This document shows positions 23,228-35,493 of a DNA stretch of 64,000 nucleotides, one piece after another; the first letter of the stretch is position 1; every line of letters starts with the position of its first letter. The translations under genes were made by a program, and so were the position numbers. The stretch is taken from positions 24,495,120-24,559,119 of the forward strand of contig JAOANR010000001.1 in NCBI GenBank assembly GCA_030278955.1. Direction: 5' to 3'. Source of the DNA: Hygrophila difformis (taxonomy: Eukaryota; Streptophyta; Magnoliopsida; Lamiales; Acanthaceae). The notes beneath the pieces were generated by a model, which was not told the origin of the DNA, made no database searches, and saw nothing but the letters and a program-made list of their open reading frames with translations.

Positions 23228-23494
23228 TAAGTTCCATTCTTACTGACTCTTCTTCCGGTCCTCTGCGCTCTTTTCTGCATTCCTTGCCTTCTCATACGAT
23301 TCGAATCTTACATTCATGTCGTCTTTTCCCCACGTTCCAAAATCTTTTCCACAACTTTCGCTCATCCTCTCTCCAAGGAATTCTGCAATACACCTCTCTC
23401 ACCCATCGGAGTTCAAGTGTCCGCTCATCCCCATTGCCTCGGTTTCGCGTATTCAGGTTGTTGCTCCTTCGTTGTCCCCAATTTCTCAACAGAG
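23228..23494 (+). promoter_or_regulatory. PYR4: PYR4 5' exon and promoter-proximal region
   Basis: A C/T-rich stretch begins directly after the MITE/Helitron block and ends with AACAGAG|GTTAGGG, a credible donor (GT at 23495). The next acceptor is TGTTGCAG at 26161-26168, so the leader intron would be 2.67 kb. In this splice form the exon has no ATG in frame with exon 2 and would be 5' UTR. An alternative donor CAG|GTTGTT at 23456/23457 would join an ATG at 23316 in phase 0 to exon 2 and add a serine-rich N-terminal leader. Confidence 0.5.
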
Positions 23495-25007
23495 GTTAGG
23501 GTTGCTGTTGCTACAGTGATTTCTATGTACACATATGACGAATTTTTGTTTTAATATTTTGGTATCTGAGTAATTTGGTGTAGTTTTGACATATGTTCAG
23601 TCATGACCTAGGTACGTACTCGCTTGGATTTTATTTTATTATATTTTTAAATGAATTTCTGATGTTTGATTATATGCAAGTGATCTTCCTTGATACTTGA
23701 TTATTTGTTGAAGATAGGATTTGCATTTCTTATTCCTGGATTTCGTAATTTATAATAAAAATAAACTTTTGAGGTGAAGGTTAAAATTACTATATGCATA
23801 TAAGGTGTTTGATAAAATACCCGTATAAATTTCCATCAAATTTGTGCGTTTGGAGTTATGAAAGTATGATATGATGTGTGATTGTGTGTCAAGATCCTTT
23901 TAATAATATCTGTGGGAGTGCTTGCTAATGCATCTGCAATGCTAAGTTTAAATTTGTTTTAAATATGCTTGAACTTTTCATGTGATATGCTTTGTATTTG
24001 TTTTAGCTCAGTAGCTAATAGCTATTAAATACAGTTTTTGAAGCTATTAAATCCAGTTTTTGAGTTTTATGAGCCAGCACGTCATTGTTGCTTGAATAAT
24101 GAAGAGAGATTCATGATTGCCCCTTATTTTTATACTATGATTGTACAGTCTCCCTTGATTTTATTAAGTCCGTGAAAATAGGGATGGACGTGAGAGTTAC
24201 AATAATCTGATCATTTTGTCCTCTTGAAGTTCTCAAATTTTGTCAATCTTTTTCAAAACAACTTATTTCATGTGGAAATATCTCTGCCCATCATTTTCAA
24301 ATAGACTTGGCAATTATTTGGACTACGATTGGCTGCCTAGCTTGACAATCAAGATGCAAGAGGATAACCCAATCTATGGAAATGCAATGTAGGGGTGGAT
24401 TTTGCATACTGCATGTACTGAGTAATGAGTGTGTAGTGATTGTTGTGGACCATTGGCAAATCATCATCCGAGTATGATTTTCCATTTCCTCAATTCATTT
24501 TAGGTGTTATATTTTATTTGTTCAAATATATAGTGAATAGTTATAAATGAATTTCTTTTATTAGTCTTTTTCTTATTTTTATTTCTATTAATGAGTGTAA
24601 AGTTAGATGAATTAATCTTTTCAATGGAATGGGAAATAATTTCCAAATGTAGTAATAGCTATTTTAAAGCAAGGAAAAAGAGGTAAAAGGAAACGGGTAA
24701 TATTACATGATGGTTTGCTTAAGAGTTCTTGTAGGGGTTCTGTATAGAAGAAGAGCATTCAATATGAAAAGAATGGGATATTATATTGAGATCAAGTGAG
24801 TTCCAATGGTTAGTTACCTGTTTTGACGATAGAGTCAACATCGTTTCCCAAATCTCAGTAAAATTGTTCTTATTGTTTCTAATGTGCTTTTTTATTCTTC
24901 TTTTTTAATTTTAAATTATTGCTCTTCATTCATTGTTGCCACTCCATCTGTTTTTCCTTCCACTGATCTTTTGAAGTTCGTCAATTTCTTGTTTTCATTC
25001 ATATATT

Positions 25008-25128
25008 GGGGATGTTTGGGAGTCAGCGGATCCGTTAGCAGATAGCAGATTCGGAGAGAGAATTGTGATAGGATATGCTGATTGAATCCGCTATATGCTC
25101 CTAAATATGCCGGCTTTCAAACACCCCC
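25008..25128. mobile_element. 121-bp hAT-like MITE in PYR4 leader intron
   Basis: Starts GGGGATGTTTGGGAGTCAGC and ends TTTCAAACACCCCC. AGCGGATCCGTTAGCAGAT is shared with an identically sized relative at 55913-56033. No clean target duplication at this copy. Confidence 0.75.
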
Positions 25129-25627
25129 ATTTTCTTTTTAATAGGGGCTGGAACTACATGTTCATTTTTATAATGTACTCAAGTCGTATGTTTATTTTAC
25201 TCCTTATTTGTGAATTTGTTATATTGAATACTAATTACTCCTACATTATGTGGTAAGTTCGTGTGACTTCATTTTCCATGTGGGTGATATCTGGCAATTA
25301 ATGCAAGTCCAGATGGTCAATTTAAATGATATGGAGAATTTTTCCCTTAAATATTCTGAATATTCCTTATACATTTTTAAAAAAGTAATGGTCGTATGCG
25401 AGAAATGTAAATGTTAGGTGTGGTCATGCAACAAAAAATAAGTTATGAGTAAAGTATAAAAATGTGGGGAGGTTTTAAAGGATTTTGCGCTTTGCTGTTT
25501 TTAGTATGCTAAAGATTACTTGGACTTTGTAATGAGAAATTTTTTTTAGGAATTTTACTTGGTGTGGTTGTGGCTTTTGGTGGTTGTTAGTTAAGCTTTT
25601 ATTTATATGGTTATTTTATGTTTCTTA

Positions 25628-25933
25628 GGCCCCGTTTCGTAGGACTTATTTTCAGGACTTGTTATTTATTTTTTATTAAAATCAGATCAGATCGGATGAG
25701 AAACATTAAGATCAGACCAGATTAAATAAGATCATACCAGACCCATTCAAGCCAGATCAGATCAAATCATTATAATAATATAGATAAGATAAGATCATCT
25801 GAGACCAGATCAATTAACATCAGACCAGAAAGATTCAGACCAGAGCAGACATATTCAGATCAGATCAGACCGGATCTTATAAAATTCAGATCAGAACAGC
25901 TTATTTATGACCTAGAGAACAAGAGAACAGGGC
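25628..25933. mobile_element. MITE built of CAGATCAGACC-type repeats in PYR4 leader intron
   Basis: Ends GGCCCCGTTTCG and GAGAACAGGGC, near TTA on both sides, suggesting a PIF/Harbinger (Tourist) type. The interior is a series of AGATCAGACCAGAT variants. A similar CTGGTCTGATC stretch in opposite orientation lies at about 55795-55830. Confidence 0.65.
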
Positions 25934-26231
25934 ATTAATGGTTATAAATCCCTGAACTTCTTTCTATTTTACTTAATGCTGATCTGAACTGTTTTGAGGC
26001 ATTGAGTTATCTTTTGATGTATGTGCCCTTTGGTATTTTTAAGAAACTCAACTTACATAGTTACATTCCAGCATAGGAGGTTTTTAGTACCTGCCCATTG
26101 CATTCTGTTTCTTCATTTTGGTGGTTTATGGTTTTTGCAAATCTTTGTCTACTCTTTTGCTGTTGCAGTTGGGTCCTTTACCAATTGTAAGTGCTAGAAG
26201 ATCCATCCATACACAAACATACAGAACAAAG

Positions 26232-29200
26232 ATGGCGTTATCAGTCACACGCCCTGATGATTGGCACCTTCATCTTCGTGATGGTGAACTTCTTGAAGCA
26301 GTTGCCTCTCACAGGTTGATCTTCAAAATGCCATTTGTGACAGTTATGACCTTTGTTTCTTTTGTTGCTGTGTCTTGATTGAATTGACTCTGATCACTAT
26401 TATTATTTTAGCATTTAACTAATCCCTAATCTGTTAGCACACTTTGAGGAAGCAATATTCTTACTGCAGTTCAAACCACTTTGGAAGAGCTATAATCATG
26501 CCAAACTTGAAACCTCCAATCACTACCACAGCTGCTGCATTGGCCTATCGGCAGTCAATTTTGAAAGCTCTGCCTGAAAATAGTGACTTCACACCTTTGA
26601 TGACTCTTTATTTGACAGACACTACCAGCCCTAATGAGATCAAGTTGGCGAGTGGGTCCATTTCCATATGTGTGTGTGTGTGTGTGTGATTATTGAAGGA
26701 TGCCTGCTATTCTTATTTCACAAACTTCTTGTTTAATGTTCTCTTGACATGTCTTCTTGATGCAATTTTATGTTATCTGGTTACCAGTCCCCCCTTCCAT
26801 TTGTGTGTGCCCTGCTAATTGATAATGAGGTTCACTAATAAATTTACTTTCTTAAGAGCTCATGGTTATAGTTGCAATTCACAAAAACTCAATGTCTAAT
26901 GATTTTGTGCATTTAGTTTTGCTCTAGCAGATGGACAGAAAGTCATTGGGTAGTAAACAAAATGGATTTGTTTCCATAGTCTTTGATTCTAACTCATGCC
27001 TTGATATATGTAATTTTTATAACAGGAGAGAGTGGAGTTGTGTATGCTGTGAAGTTGTATCCTGCTGGAGCCACCACTAATTCTCAAGATGGTGTGACAG
27101 ACCTATTTGGAAAATGTTTACCTGTTCTTGAGGAAATGGTTCAGCAGAATATGCCTTTACTGGTGAGCTTACTTCTGCTGTTTCATAAGAGTTATGCTGA
27201 AGTTAGCATCTTTCTAATATTCGTTATCTTATTTCTCCCTGGCAGTTTGATCATGGTTTTAGATAATATTGGAATTGACAATTTAAGGTGATTGATTTAT
27301 TGGTTAATGTAATTTCAACATGCCTGTGATATGGTAATTCTTCAATAAAGATACTTTTGTACCAATCATGTATTTTGATTTTTGTAGCAAGACGATCTCG
27401 TGATATACGCTATACACATTTATTTTTCATTATTCTTCGCAGGATAAATTTGAACTAAATTTGAACTACTTAGCATGTCTCCTGTAAGCTGTCGTAAACT
27501 GTATTATGTACGGTTGCAAAATAATCAAACAAAACTGAAGCCTGTATAGCACTTTTTTAGGAAGGAAAAGTGCCAGAAATGGCAAAATATGAGCTTTTCC
27601 TCTCTTCAAGGGCTGAGGAAGAAAGCCTTTTTCTTCTTCCGGCCTCCGGGCTACATCATACACTTTTGCTAGTAGAAAGATCACTGTCGTTTATAACTAA
27701 AAACAAATAAAATATATAGATTATGCTCTGCTATTTTATTGACTAACTTCAAACCTAATGTCTAACTTTGGGTGGAAAACCTATGTCATGTTTAATAATT
27801 AATGACATGGTATTGTAGGCACTAGGCATTCCAGGTAATGTTTATGGGTGAGCAACATATAATTGTGTAATCTGCTAATTTAATGTCTCGTGGTTTGATA
27901 GTTTGAAACAACAGTGCAGGCCTTGTTCAAAAATTTCATCCAACAAGCCTCATATATTAGTTAGTTTGGTCAATAGCATAAAAGTAGCAAGAGATGTGGT
28001 ACTCTTCTAAGATGTTTTATTACTTGGAAGAAAGAAAACACTGAATGAATTAATTGAGAATTTCGTTTTTGTCTTGTGTTTGATTGATCTTGTAATTTCT
28101 TGCTTTTTGATGGTGCATCTTGAATCATGAACTTTCTTGCACAGACATTGATTTTTTAAAATAAAGGATACGGTTGTCAGCTTCATATGTTAGTAGGTAA
28201 GATGATTCAAATGAGGCCATCTTTGTTTTCCCATCAACCTCATGCCCGTGGAAATCTATGTAGGTCCATGGAGAGGTAACGAATCCTGAGGTTGACGTGT
28301 TTGATCGTGAAAAGGTGTTCATTGAAACAGTTCTTAGTCCTCTAATTCAAAAGTTCCCAAGGTTGAAGGTTGTCATGGAGCACGTTACCACTATGGATGC
28401 AGTAAATTTTGTTGAGTCGTGCACTGACGGTAAATCATTTAATGCCATGAAACTTTGTTCTTTTTGTCTAAAATTATGTCATGGATTTTTTATTTTCTTT
28501 TGGTGTATATGTTTCTTCTTCTACAGGATCTGTTGCTGCTACTGTCACTCCACAACATCTTGTTCTTAATAGGAATGCTCTTTTTCAAGGAGGATTGCAA
28601 CCTCATAATTACTGCCTTCCTGTACTTAAGAGAGAGATTCATAGTATGTCTTCTAATCTTCACTTTGGGAACTTGAATTCTTGTTGGTAGTCTCTAATTT
28701 TATTTATTTTTATTTCAAGAATCAAGATGCATCTGCTGATTTGACTAATTATGTTTTTAGAAATGTATTTACGGGTTGTTGTGGAAGAGTTATGTTTATG
28801 AACTGCTTTTAATGTTTGAGTTCATATGTCCTTTTGTTACATATGCTAGAATCCAGATTTGTGGTAGGTTTATGTTTTGATTTTATTCTAGTTAATTTTG
28901 TAAGTATGTCTCTAAGAGTACTCTCACCGATGATTAGATATATTAGAGTTCCAAGGTTTTCTCTCCATTCTGAAATACCCTGATTTCACATCCCTCAGCA
29001 GCTTAGGTTATTACCTATTTTCCCATTTTCGTTGGTGCTACTCGGCTTTAACTTACATGGCTTCTCTCTTTTGCACCTGTTTTTTGTGTGAAATCTTTGT
29101 TGTGCACTGACTGACTAATTATTCTCCCCTTTACTGTAGATAAGATTTCTATGATGTATCATATTGTGTAAAATCTGCTGTTGCAGTTTTAGCTGACAGC

Positions 29201-30450
29201 AAAAAAGAGTGTTCTTTGGTGTTTTGGTTTTGACTCCAGTTGTGAGTCTTCTTCGATTGTTGCAATTAAGTTCTAAGTTGTTTCTTTAGTTCATTGAAAA
29301 ACTACACTGTATAACATATGTTGCCAATTTTTATTTTATTTTATTTTAAATGTTTATATTATATATATATATATGTATCTCATATCACATGAAATACTGC
29401 GAGCCTATTTGTTTGGGCTTATTTTTTCTCCTTTTGACTTCTGCTTCACCCAAAAGTCCTTTTGAATTTTTTTAATTGATTGTTTTGACTTTCTTTTTAA
29501 AGGAAAAGGAGAAGCAAAAGTTAAAATTCAATTTTTTTTCAAGGTAGGTAGGGGTTACTTTTTTTAAAAGGAGAAGTCATTTTGGAATAAAAATACAAAA
29601 ATATCCCCATTTAAAAAGCAAATAAAATATATTGTAAATATTCTTACAATATTTATGTCCATTTTAGTAATTTTAATATATCAAAAGTCCTACGTACAAT
29701 TCATCCAAACATGTTTCTGTTGAAAAACAACTTTAATAATATCAATCCAAACAATTATTTCGGCTGCTTTTGCTTTTAAATTCTCCTTCTCTCTCCTTCT
29801 CCTTTTATTACTGACTTCTCATTTTTCAAAAGCCAAAACAAACAGGCTCTGCTTCTACTGTTGTCCCACTGTCTCTAATATCTCGATTGTTTTTTATTTG
29901 TTCCATCAAAATCTTAGTACCCTCTTTCATTTGTTCTCCATTTCAGGACAGGCAATTGTGTCTGCTGTCACAAGTGGAAGCAAAAGATTTTTCCTTGGAA
30001 CTGATAGCGCTCCTCATGAGAAAAGAAAAAAGGAGTGTTCTTGTGGATGTGCAGGGATCTACAATTCTCCTGTGGCTTTGTCAGTGTATGCCAAAGTTTT
30101 TGAAGAGGTAATAACATAAAAACATCCTTACTGCTGTAAAAGTTTTCTCCATCACCAACGCATTCCACTTGATGTCTAATACAGTGTGGCTCATATTATG
30201 CTTGAAGCCAATAAAATGACTAATTACTGAAGGACATCTGTGCGTGCATTTTCAGGCCGGTGCACTGGATAAGTTAGAAGCTTTTACGAGCTTCAATGGG
30301 CCAGACTTTTATGGCCTTCCTAGGAACACATCAAAGATCAAATTGACCAAGACCCCGTGGAAGGTGCCCACTTCTTATTCTTTTCCATTTGGGGATATTG
30401 TACCAATGTTTGCTGGTGAAACACTCGAGTGGTTACCCGCTTCCATTTGA
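26232..30450 (+). CDS. PYR4: Dihydroorotase (PYR4), 346 aa from seven coding exons
   Basis: Catalyses reversible cyclisation of carbamoyl-aspartate to dihydroorotate, step 3 of de novo pyrimidine synthesis; the plant enzyme is organellar. Coding exons: 26232-26314, 26470-26651, 27026-27162, 28264-28429, 28527-28643, 29947-30107 and 30256-30450. All junctions keep phase and total 1,041 nt. It is a class II (E. coli PyrC-like) fold of normal length. Visible metal ligands are H12 and H14 ([10 protein letters not shown]), K98 (YAVKLYPAG, the carbamylated lysine), H136 (VHGEV), H174 (MEHVTT) and D248 (GTDSAPH). The first coding exon begins at acceptor 26168, and the 21 codons upstream of the ATG are open and Arg/Ser-rich, so an upstream start supplying a transit peptide is possible. 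Introns carry several MITEs. It looks intact. Confidence 0.96.
29401..29849. mobile_element. 449-bp MITE in a PYR4 intron
   Basis: Terminal inverted repeats GAGCCTATTTGTTTGGGCT and the inverse of GAGCCTGTTTGTTTTGGCT (17 of 19). Subterminal CTCCTTTTGACTTCTGCTT has an inverted counterpart. It lies in the intron 28644-29946. Confidence 0.8.
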
Positions 30451-30860
30451 AAAGGGAAGTCGTTTCCTGTAGCTCCTTTTGTTCTCTTTTCCTTTGTTTT
30501 TGTTGTGGTTGTCATCATACTATAATTAGACTTGAATCTTGTTTTCATGACTCAACCAGCCCTGGAAGTGTTTTTTCCTTCAGCAAAATTTGTCTCGTCC
30601 TTTCTCTTTTATTTGAGTTGTAATGCGGCTGAGGTATTGTTGTCAAAGACTGTAGCAGTCATATAAGCCTAAGTGTTAAAGCTTTGAACTGAAGTGAAGT
30701 GAAATCTTTATATTTTCAACTCGGAGAATCAATATCTAATTTATGTATTACTGCTATTAGCATGGAGTGGAGGAAAAGATTGGTGTTTTTGTCCTAGTAA
30801 ACAGAGAATCTGGAGAATATTTATATATATATATACACATCTGTTATGAACAGTAGTTCG
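30451..30860. other. PYR4 3' UTR and short spacer
   Basis: T-rich sequence after the stop codon at 30448-30450; the polyadenylation site is probably near 30.7 kb. A short (TA)n run is at 30820-30833. No second gene is seen. Confidence 0.5.
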
Positions 30861-30865
30861 CTATT

Positions 30866-31290
30866 GTGAACAGTGGTCGCTTTACGAAGCCTACCCGACC
30901 CGGTTACCCGCTATGCTACCCTTCATTCTTAACCCTACTTCCCCCGTTCCAGATGCCAATTTCTCTCGTCGCCTTTCCCAAGCAGCCAGTTCTAACAGTT
31001 CTTCTCCGCCTTTCCGCCTTTCTCTTTCTGAAAATCCATAGGTGGTCCAACCTCTCCCTTTCTTCTCGCTCTGCATTACTTTACCTATTATCCTGGCGCC
31101 CCGCTGTATTGGCCGCCGCTTTCCCTTCGAAGTCCACCGCGGCCGCCCGTCCCGCGAAACCGCCGCCGCTTCACCTCCTCGCTCCCCGCTTGCCGCCGCT
31201 CGTTCCCCGCAGCTCCCATATTGCAAATCGACGCTTCAAGGAAGGCCCAAAGGAAGGCTGCCTCCTGTGTCCAGCATTTACCGGCCAAGG
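30866..31290 (+). other. GC-rich, CpG-rich block ending in a donor-like site, possible first exon
   Basis: It stands out by base composition from the AT-rich surroundings. Several frames are open, including an Arg/Pro-rich one, and the block ends GCCAAG|GTTAATTT at about 31290. It could be the 5' exon or 5' UTR of the decayed gene that follows (31.3-35.7 kb). No protein family was recognised. Confidence 0.3.
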
Positions 31291-33050
31291 TTAATTTTGT
31301 TTTCCGGTGCTCTGCAACCTTCTCATTTTCTCTTTAGTGGAAGTTAAAAATTTAGGTTTTTGGTAGCTTGTTGCAATTTATTGCGGGATTGGTGCATGAA
31401 TTCCGACCGTTCCAATTCCCTGAGTTCATGGTGGATTGATGAATTTGTGTCCTTTGTTTCCACTCGCGATTTGAACACTGTTTGCATCAATTTCTTGCTG
31501 CTGTAACCTTCCCTTTCTATTGCGGGACTGCCTCGTATGGTGATGCTTAGATTAACGTTGTGCTGCATGTATACTCTGCTTTGTAGGAAATACGTTTTCT
31601 GGACCTATTTCTTTGTATTCTGGAGACAAGTGCTCCTGGGATTTTTTAATTTGTGCTCGAAATTGGAAATTTAGAAATTACAATAGGATATGTCAGGGGT
31701 ATCATGACTTGGCAATGGGTCATCTATTGATTTAATGTGTGTTTAATCAGCAACAGTGGCCAATAGGCGGAGAATTGGTCATATTTTCCAGATTTGCATG
31801 TGACTTCTATTCTGCATGGTCCGCATCTGCTTCATGGAATTGATAATCCTATTTGAGCTTTTATTAACATACTGTATACATGGGTGCAGGAAATCTTCTC
31901 GAATAAATACAACTCGAGAAGCAGCGCAAGTGTTTCTTCTGTGGTTCATATTTTTCAACCTTTCTTGCCTATTTCATTGCAACTTATTGCCATGTTAGTG
32001 TCCCTTTTATTGAAGGGATTTATTTTCTGGAGATATCTTGAAGCAATTGGTATGGGTGATGCATAACAAACTTTATAATCCATAGTATATAATGAGTCCT
32101 CCATTTGTGTATATTCTGTTGGCTTGTTTTGGAAGTATTGGATTTCTTTGCTTAATTAGGGAGTTGCATTTCATATATTATCATTTGAAGATTTGAAGCT
32201 TTTGTATCTTGAGGTCACAATATAGAATACCCTCAGGGTGGCTGTACCGAAGGTTTCAACCTCTGAAATTTATCAGGAATGCCTTGTGGTTTTGTTTATG
32301 TGGATAATTTAGTAGCAGCAGTTCCCATTGGCCTTCTTGGGTTGCTCCTTTTGGTCCAGGTATCACAAATGGCATAAACTTTTTATACCATAGAATAACA
32401 CATTTAAAGCCGTTTTGGGATGTTTACAATAATGTTGATGATCTTTTCCATAACACATCTTTGTTGTCTTGCACGAACATCTTGGTTAAATTTTGGTTTC
32501 TTCTTTTTCCTTTCAGACTACAAGAGTGAGATTCGTCTTTGATGAGGGAGCCTCGGTTTGTTTACTCTGCCCAACTTCTGCTTTCACAATCAGTAATATT
32601 GCATGACTTCATAGATATGATTTTTTGGCTATTATTGTTTTTGCAAGTAGTGAAAGGACAGATAATTCCCTGTCGGCAAATAATTTTCGAAATATATGTG
32701 GGGCAATGACATTGATTCATTCCGCTTTATATTATCTTGTATACACAAAAGAGTTGCCTTATTACACACATTGTCCAAACTAACAGCATCATGTCATGTG
32801 TCTTTTGTCCGGCCCCTTTTCCAACCCAATGGATTCTGTTTCTTACATTCTCATCAGATCTTGGTACACATGCAATGGACCATCAATTAACTAGTGAAAA
32901 TTTGTAGGAGTGTGGCATAGCATTTTCATGCGAGCTTGTTTGTAGCATTGAGTGAGGAGTCAAGCAGGCTCCGATCCAGCTCAAATTGTCTTTAATGCCA
33001 TCAAAGCTCTATCTTTCAATGCATTGGGGATAACTTTTGTTAGATTAACT
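31291..33050. other. Probable decayed gene or intron sequence
   Basis: T-rich sequence on plus with acceptor-like sites (for example TGGGTGCAG at about 31889, followed by a 180-bp open frame). No domain is recognisable. I see no intact gene. Confidence 0.4.
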
Positions 33051-33054
33051 AGGT

Positions 33055-33783
33055 TGAGTTAAAAACAAATTTGTGCTTATTTGTTGAACTTGGGGTTCTT
33101 TTACATCAACCTCATTCAACTTGCTTCCAGATTGCTGAACTGGAGCCTCTCTACATTTCTCCCGCAAGTTCACATTCTCATTCTCCTTGTCTGAGTTCAT
33201 CAGGCCATCAGGGGCTTTAGTGCACTACTGACCTCTTTGTCCTCCATATCTGCTGCAGAAGCATGTTTTCTGGAACCTATGGACAGAGAAAACAGTGACT
33301 CGGAGGATTCCATCTGCACAGGACTATTACTACAATTCAAAACTACATTGTGGTCTTCTAGATTGATCTTCTCTTCTATTTTTACAGGCGCAGCTACTTA
33401 TGCACATTCTTCATCAATGGCCAAGAGATCTTTGCATCCACTGTTTGCAGCCGGATCTGGTTTGAGTGTCTCATTTTTGTTGCCTGACTCTCTCTTGTTC
33501 CCATGGTTGCCTTTCTCTTCTGGTTTTGCAGGCGTAGCTGCTAAGGGACATTCACTGTCAATGGCCAAGAAAACTTCAAGCCCATTATTCGCAGCAGCAG
33601 CCGGATCTTGTACTAATGTCTCATCTTCGTTGCCTTTGTCAGTCTTGTTTTCAGAATGCCCATTTCCCTCGTTATCACCAATGCCTGCATCTTCCTTATT
33701 TGAATTGTTGGATATCTTTCCTTGACAGCACCCTTTCTTCTGCTCCTCTGGCTCAGCACTTGAATACCTTGGATGATCTCAGG
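33055..33783 (-). pseudogene. Charged-protein pseudogene, family unrecognised
   Basis: Reading the minus strand from 33783 gives a natural-looking acidic/lysine-rich protein: EPEEQKKGCC, then KEDAGIGDNEGNGHSENKTD and NEDETLVQDPAAA. It includes two imperfect DNA repeats of about 110 bp, each with a DLLAID- or EVFLAID-like core. The frame meets a TAA at about 33400, continues through SLFSLSIGSRKHASAAD, then shifts by one base near 33205 into NSDKENENVNLREKC and EAPVQQSGSKLNEVD. The plus-strand open frame of 162 codons over the same bases is less protein-like. Interpreted as an exon of a broken minus-strand gene; function unknown. Confidence 0.5.
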
Positions 33784-34127
33784 TGGTGCTTGTCTTGAAT
33801 AGTTTGCTCTGTGCAGCTTGTTTATCCATGGGCCGGTGTTTTTATTGGTTCACTTTTTTACTTTTTCTTTAACTGTTGGTTGAACATAATTATATTTAAT
33901 TCAAAACATATAAGTCAAATGAAAAACAAAAAAAAGGCAAGGAGTTGTTTAATTTCCTCTTTCTGCTTGAATTTTCTATTTCATGCTTTATTCAATGATT
34001 AGCCTTGATCTGTTCTTTTCTTCCTATTCATTCATACGGTGCTATTGTAGTATTGTCTTGTTTGAGTACATTGCAGAATTTTCGAAAGTGTTGCTCTTTT
34101 TTTGTGTTTATTGTTTATGCTAAACAG

Positions 34128-34200
34128 GTTACAGGAACCAAACAAACTGCAATGGCATGTTGATGCAGCCGCCCAAGAAGCATGGGATATGGAATTTGGT
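34128..34200 (+). other. Possible exon-like piece
   Basis: Between an acceptor-like AACAG and a donor-like TTTG|GTAAGTT, one frame reads LQEPNKLQWHVDAAAQEAWD. It is not recognised as a known domain. It could belong to the same decayed plus-strand gene as the exonuclease pieces downstream. Confidence 0.3.
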
Positions 34201-35095
34201 AAGTTAAGTTTAAATACAGAACTCTTAAAAGGTTTATTACTTGCTTGGAGATGGCAAGAATGCCCGATCTGATGAAAAGTTTGCCACTGGAGATTTGTAT
34301 TCTACTTCCAGATCTGTTCTGTTCTGCTTTTGATTGATTGATTGATTTATAAAACAAAGGCTGGAAATTTGACTGCAACTGAATATTGAGATGTTGCATT
34401 AAGAAAAGTTGTTAATAATTCTGTGTTTATCTCATTATACTTGAATTATAGGAGTTAGAGTTGAAAGCCATTGCAAGATTTTCCTTTTTCTTTCAAAGTG
34501 AGACCATACACAAAATTACATATATCCCCATGTCTTCTGTTCTGTTAAATTTAATACATTTGGAATTGATTACATGTGGTTTAAATGTAAACTGTGTAGA
34601 CGTTTTTTTGTCAAAGTGATGATGAGATAAAAACCTGACCTTGTGGATGTTTATTATGGGTTCTATAATATCAAGATTCGTTCAAGTTATTTTTTGAAAT
34701 GTTAGTTTATGTTTTTCTTGGATTGTTGAATATTCATTGCTAATGTCTTTTTTGGGATGTCACAAGATCTTACACTTAAATTTGTCTTAATTCTGCTTTT
34801 ATTTCAGTTGTGAATGTCTTAATACAATTTTCCATACTGTTCTGCTAGCTTGAGTGAAATTCTTGCCATTGAAACTCGTTTGAAGTCTCTCCATTAGGAA
34901 ATACAGCAAGTTGGTGTCTCTTCACAACTGAATGATCTATGCATCTCATTGACTAAGTGAAGTACTGAAGTGTATGTCAGAATGGTGGTTCTGGAGGATG
35001 TTATGGCTTTTATACTGTTTGAATATTTTGTTCTAATACTCATTTTCTTTTTGCACCTGTATAGTAGTTATCCCTATTTCTGTTTTCACTTGCAG

Positions 35096-35493
35096 CTAAG
35101 AATTTCTGCATTGTTTTGAAGAAAGCGGCTGAGATTATAACAACAAGATACTTGTTGGGCATGCCTTACGCAGTGATCTAAACGTGTGATTTAGTAGTAA
35201 TAAATTTTTGCTCATGCATTTTTCCTGTCAGATAGCCTATTAATAATACGAATAAATTTTGTAGCCACTGCTGCGGCGCCATGCAAAGCAGGATATATGA
35301 GATACGGCAGAATATGCTTCATTTCTAAAGTATAGCTTCTAGCTGACTGCATAATTTAAATTGAGTTGTGTCATAACTTTTTAGCCTTTACGATAAACCA
35401 ATTGCTTGAAAAATCAGGGAAGGCCGGCGCTCTCTTAAGAACCTTGCAGCTAAGTTTCTCAATGTTGATATTCCAACTGGGGAGCACTGCCCG
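35096..35493 (+). pseudogene. RNA exonuclease 4 (REX4)-like fragment, frameshifted
   Basis: Exon-like block 35096-35183 follows TTGCAG and encodes AKNFCIVLKKAAEIITTR. After a one-base frameshift near 35150 it reads ILVGHALRSDLN, the DnaQ-family exonuclease motif that precedes the catalytic Asp, ending at a GTGTGA donor-like site. Block 35418-35493 follows AATCAG and encodes RRSLKNLAAKFLNVDIPTGE then HCPV, ending before GTTAGT. These match the 3'-5' exonuclease domain of plant REX4-like proteins (rRNA or snoRNA processing). The N-terminal DxE motif and the last motif (DARAAM) were not found. A broken, partial copy. Confidence 0.7.

Noticed and set aside
26118..26378. Start of PYR4 with a hydrophobic leader at 26118
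   Set aside because: The first codon is TTG, not ATG, and the leader is the end of the intron before the TGTTGCAG acceptor.
33237..33725. Plus-strand 162-codon Ser/Leu-rich protein
   Set aside because: The minus strand of the same DNA reads as a more natural charged protein with homologous internal repeats; the plus frame has no motif.
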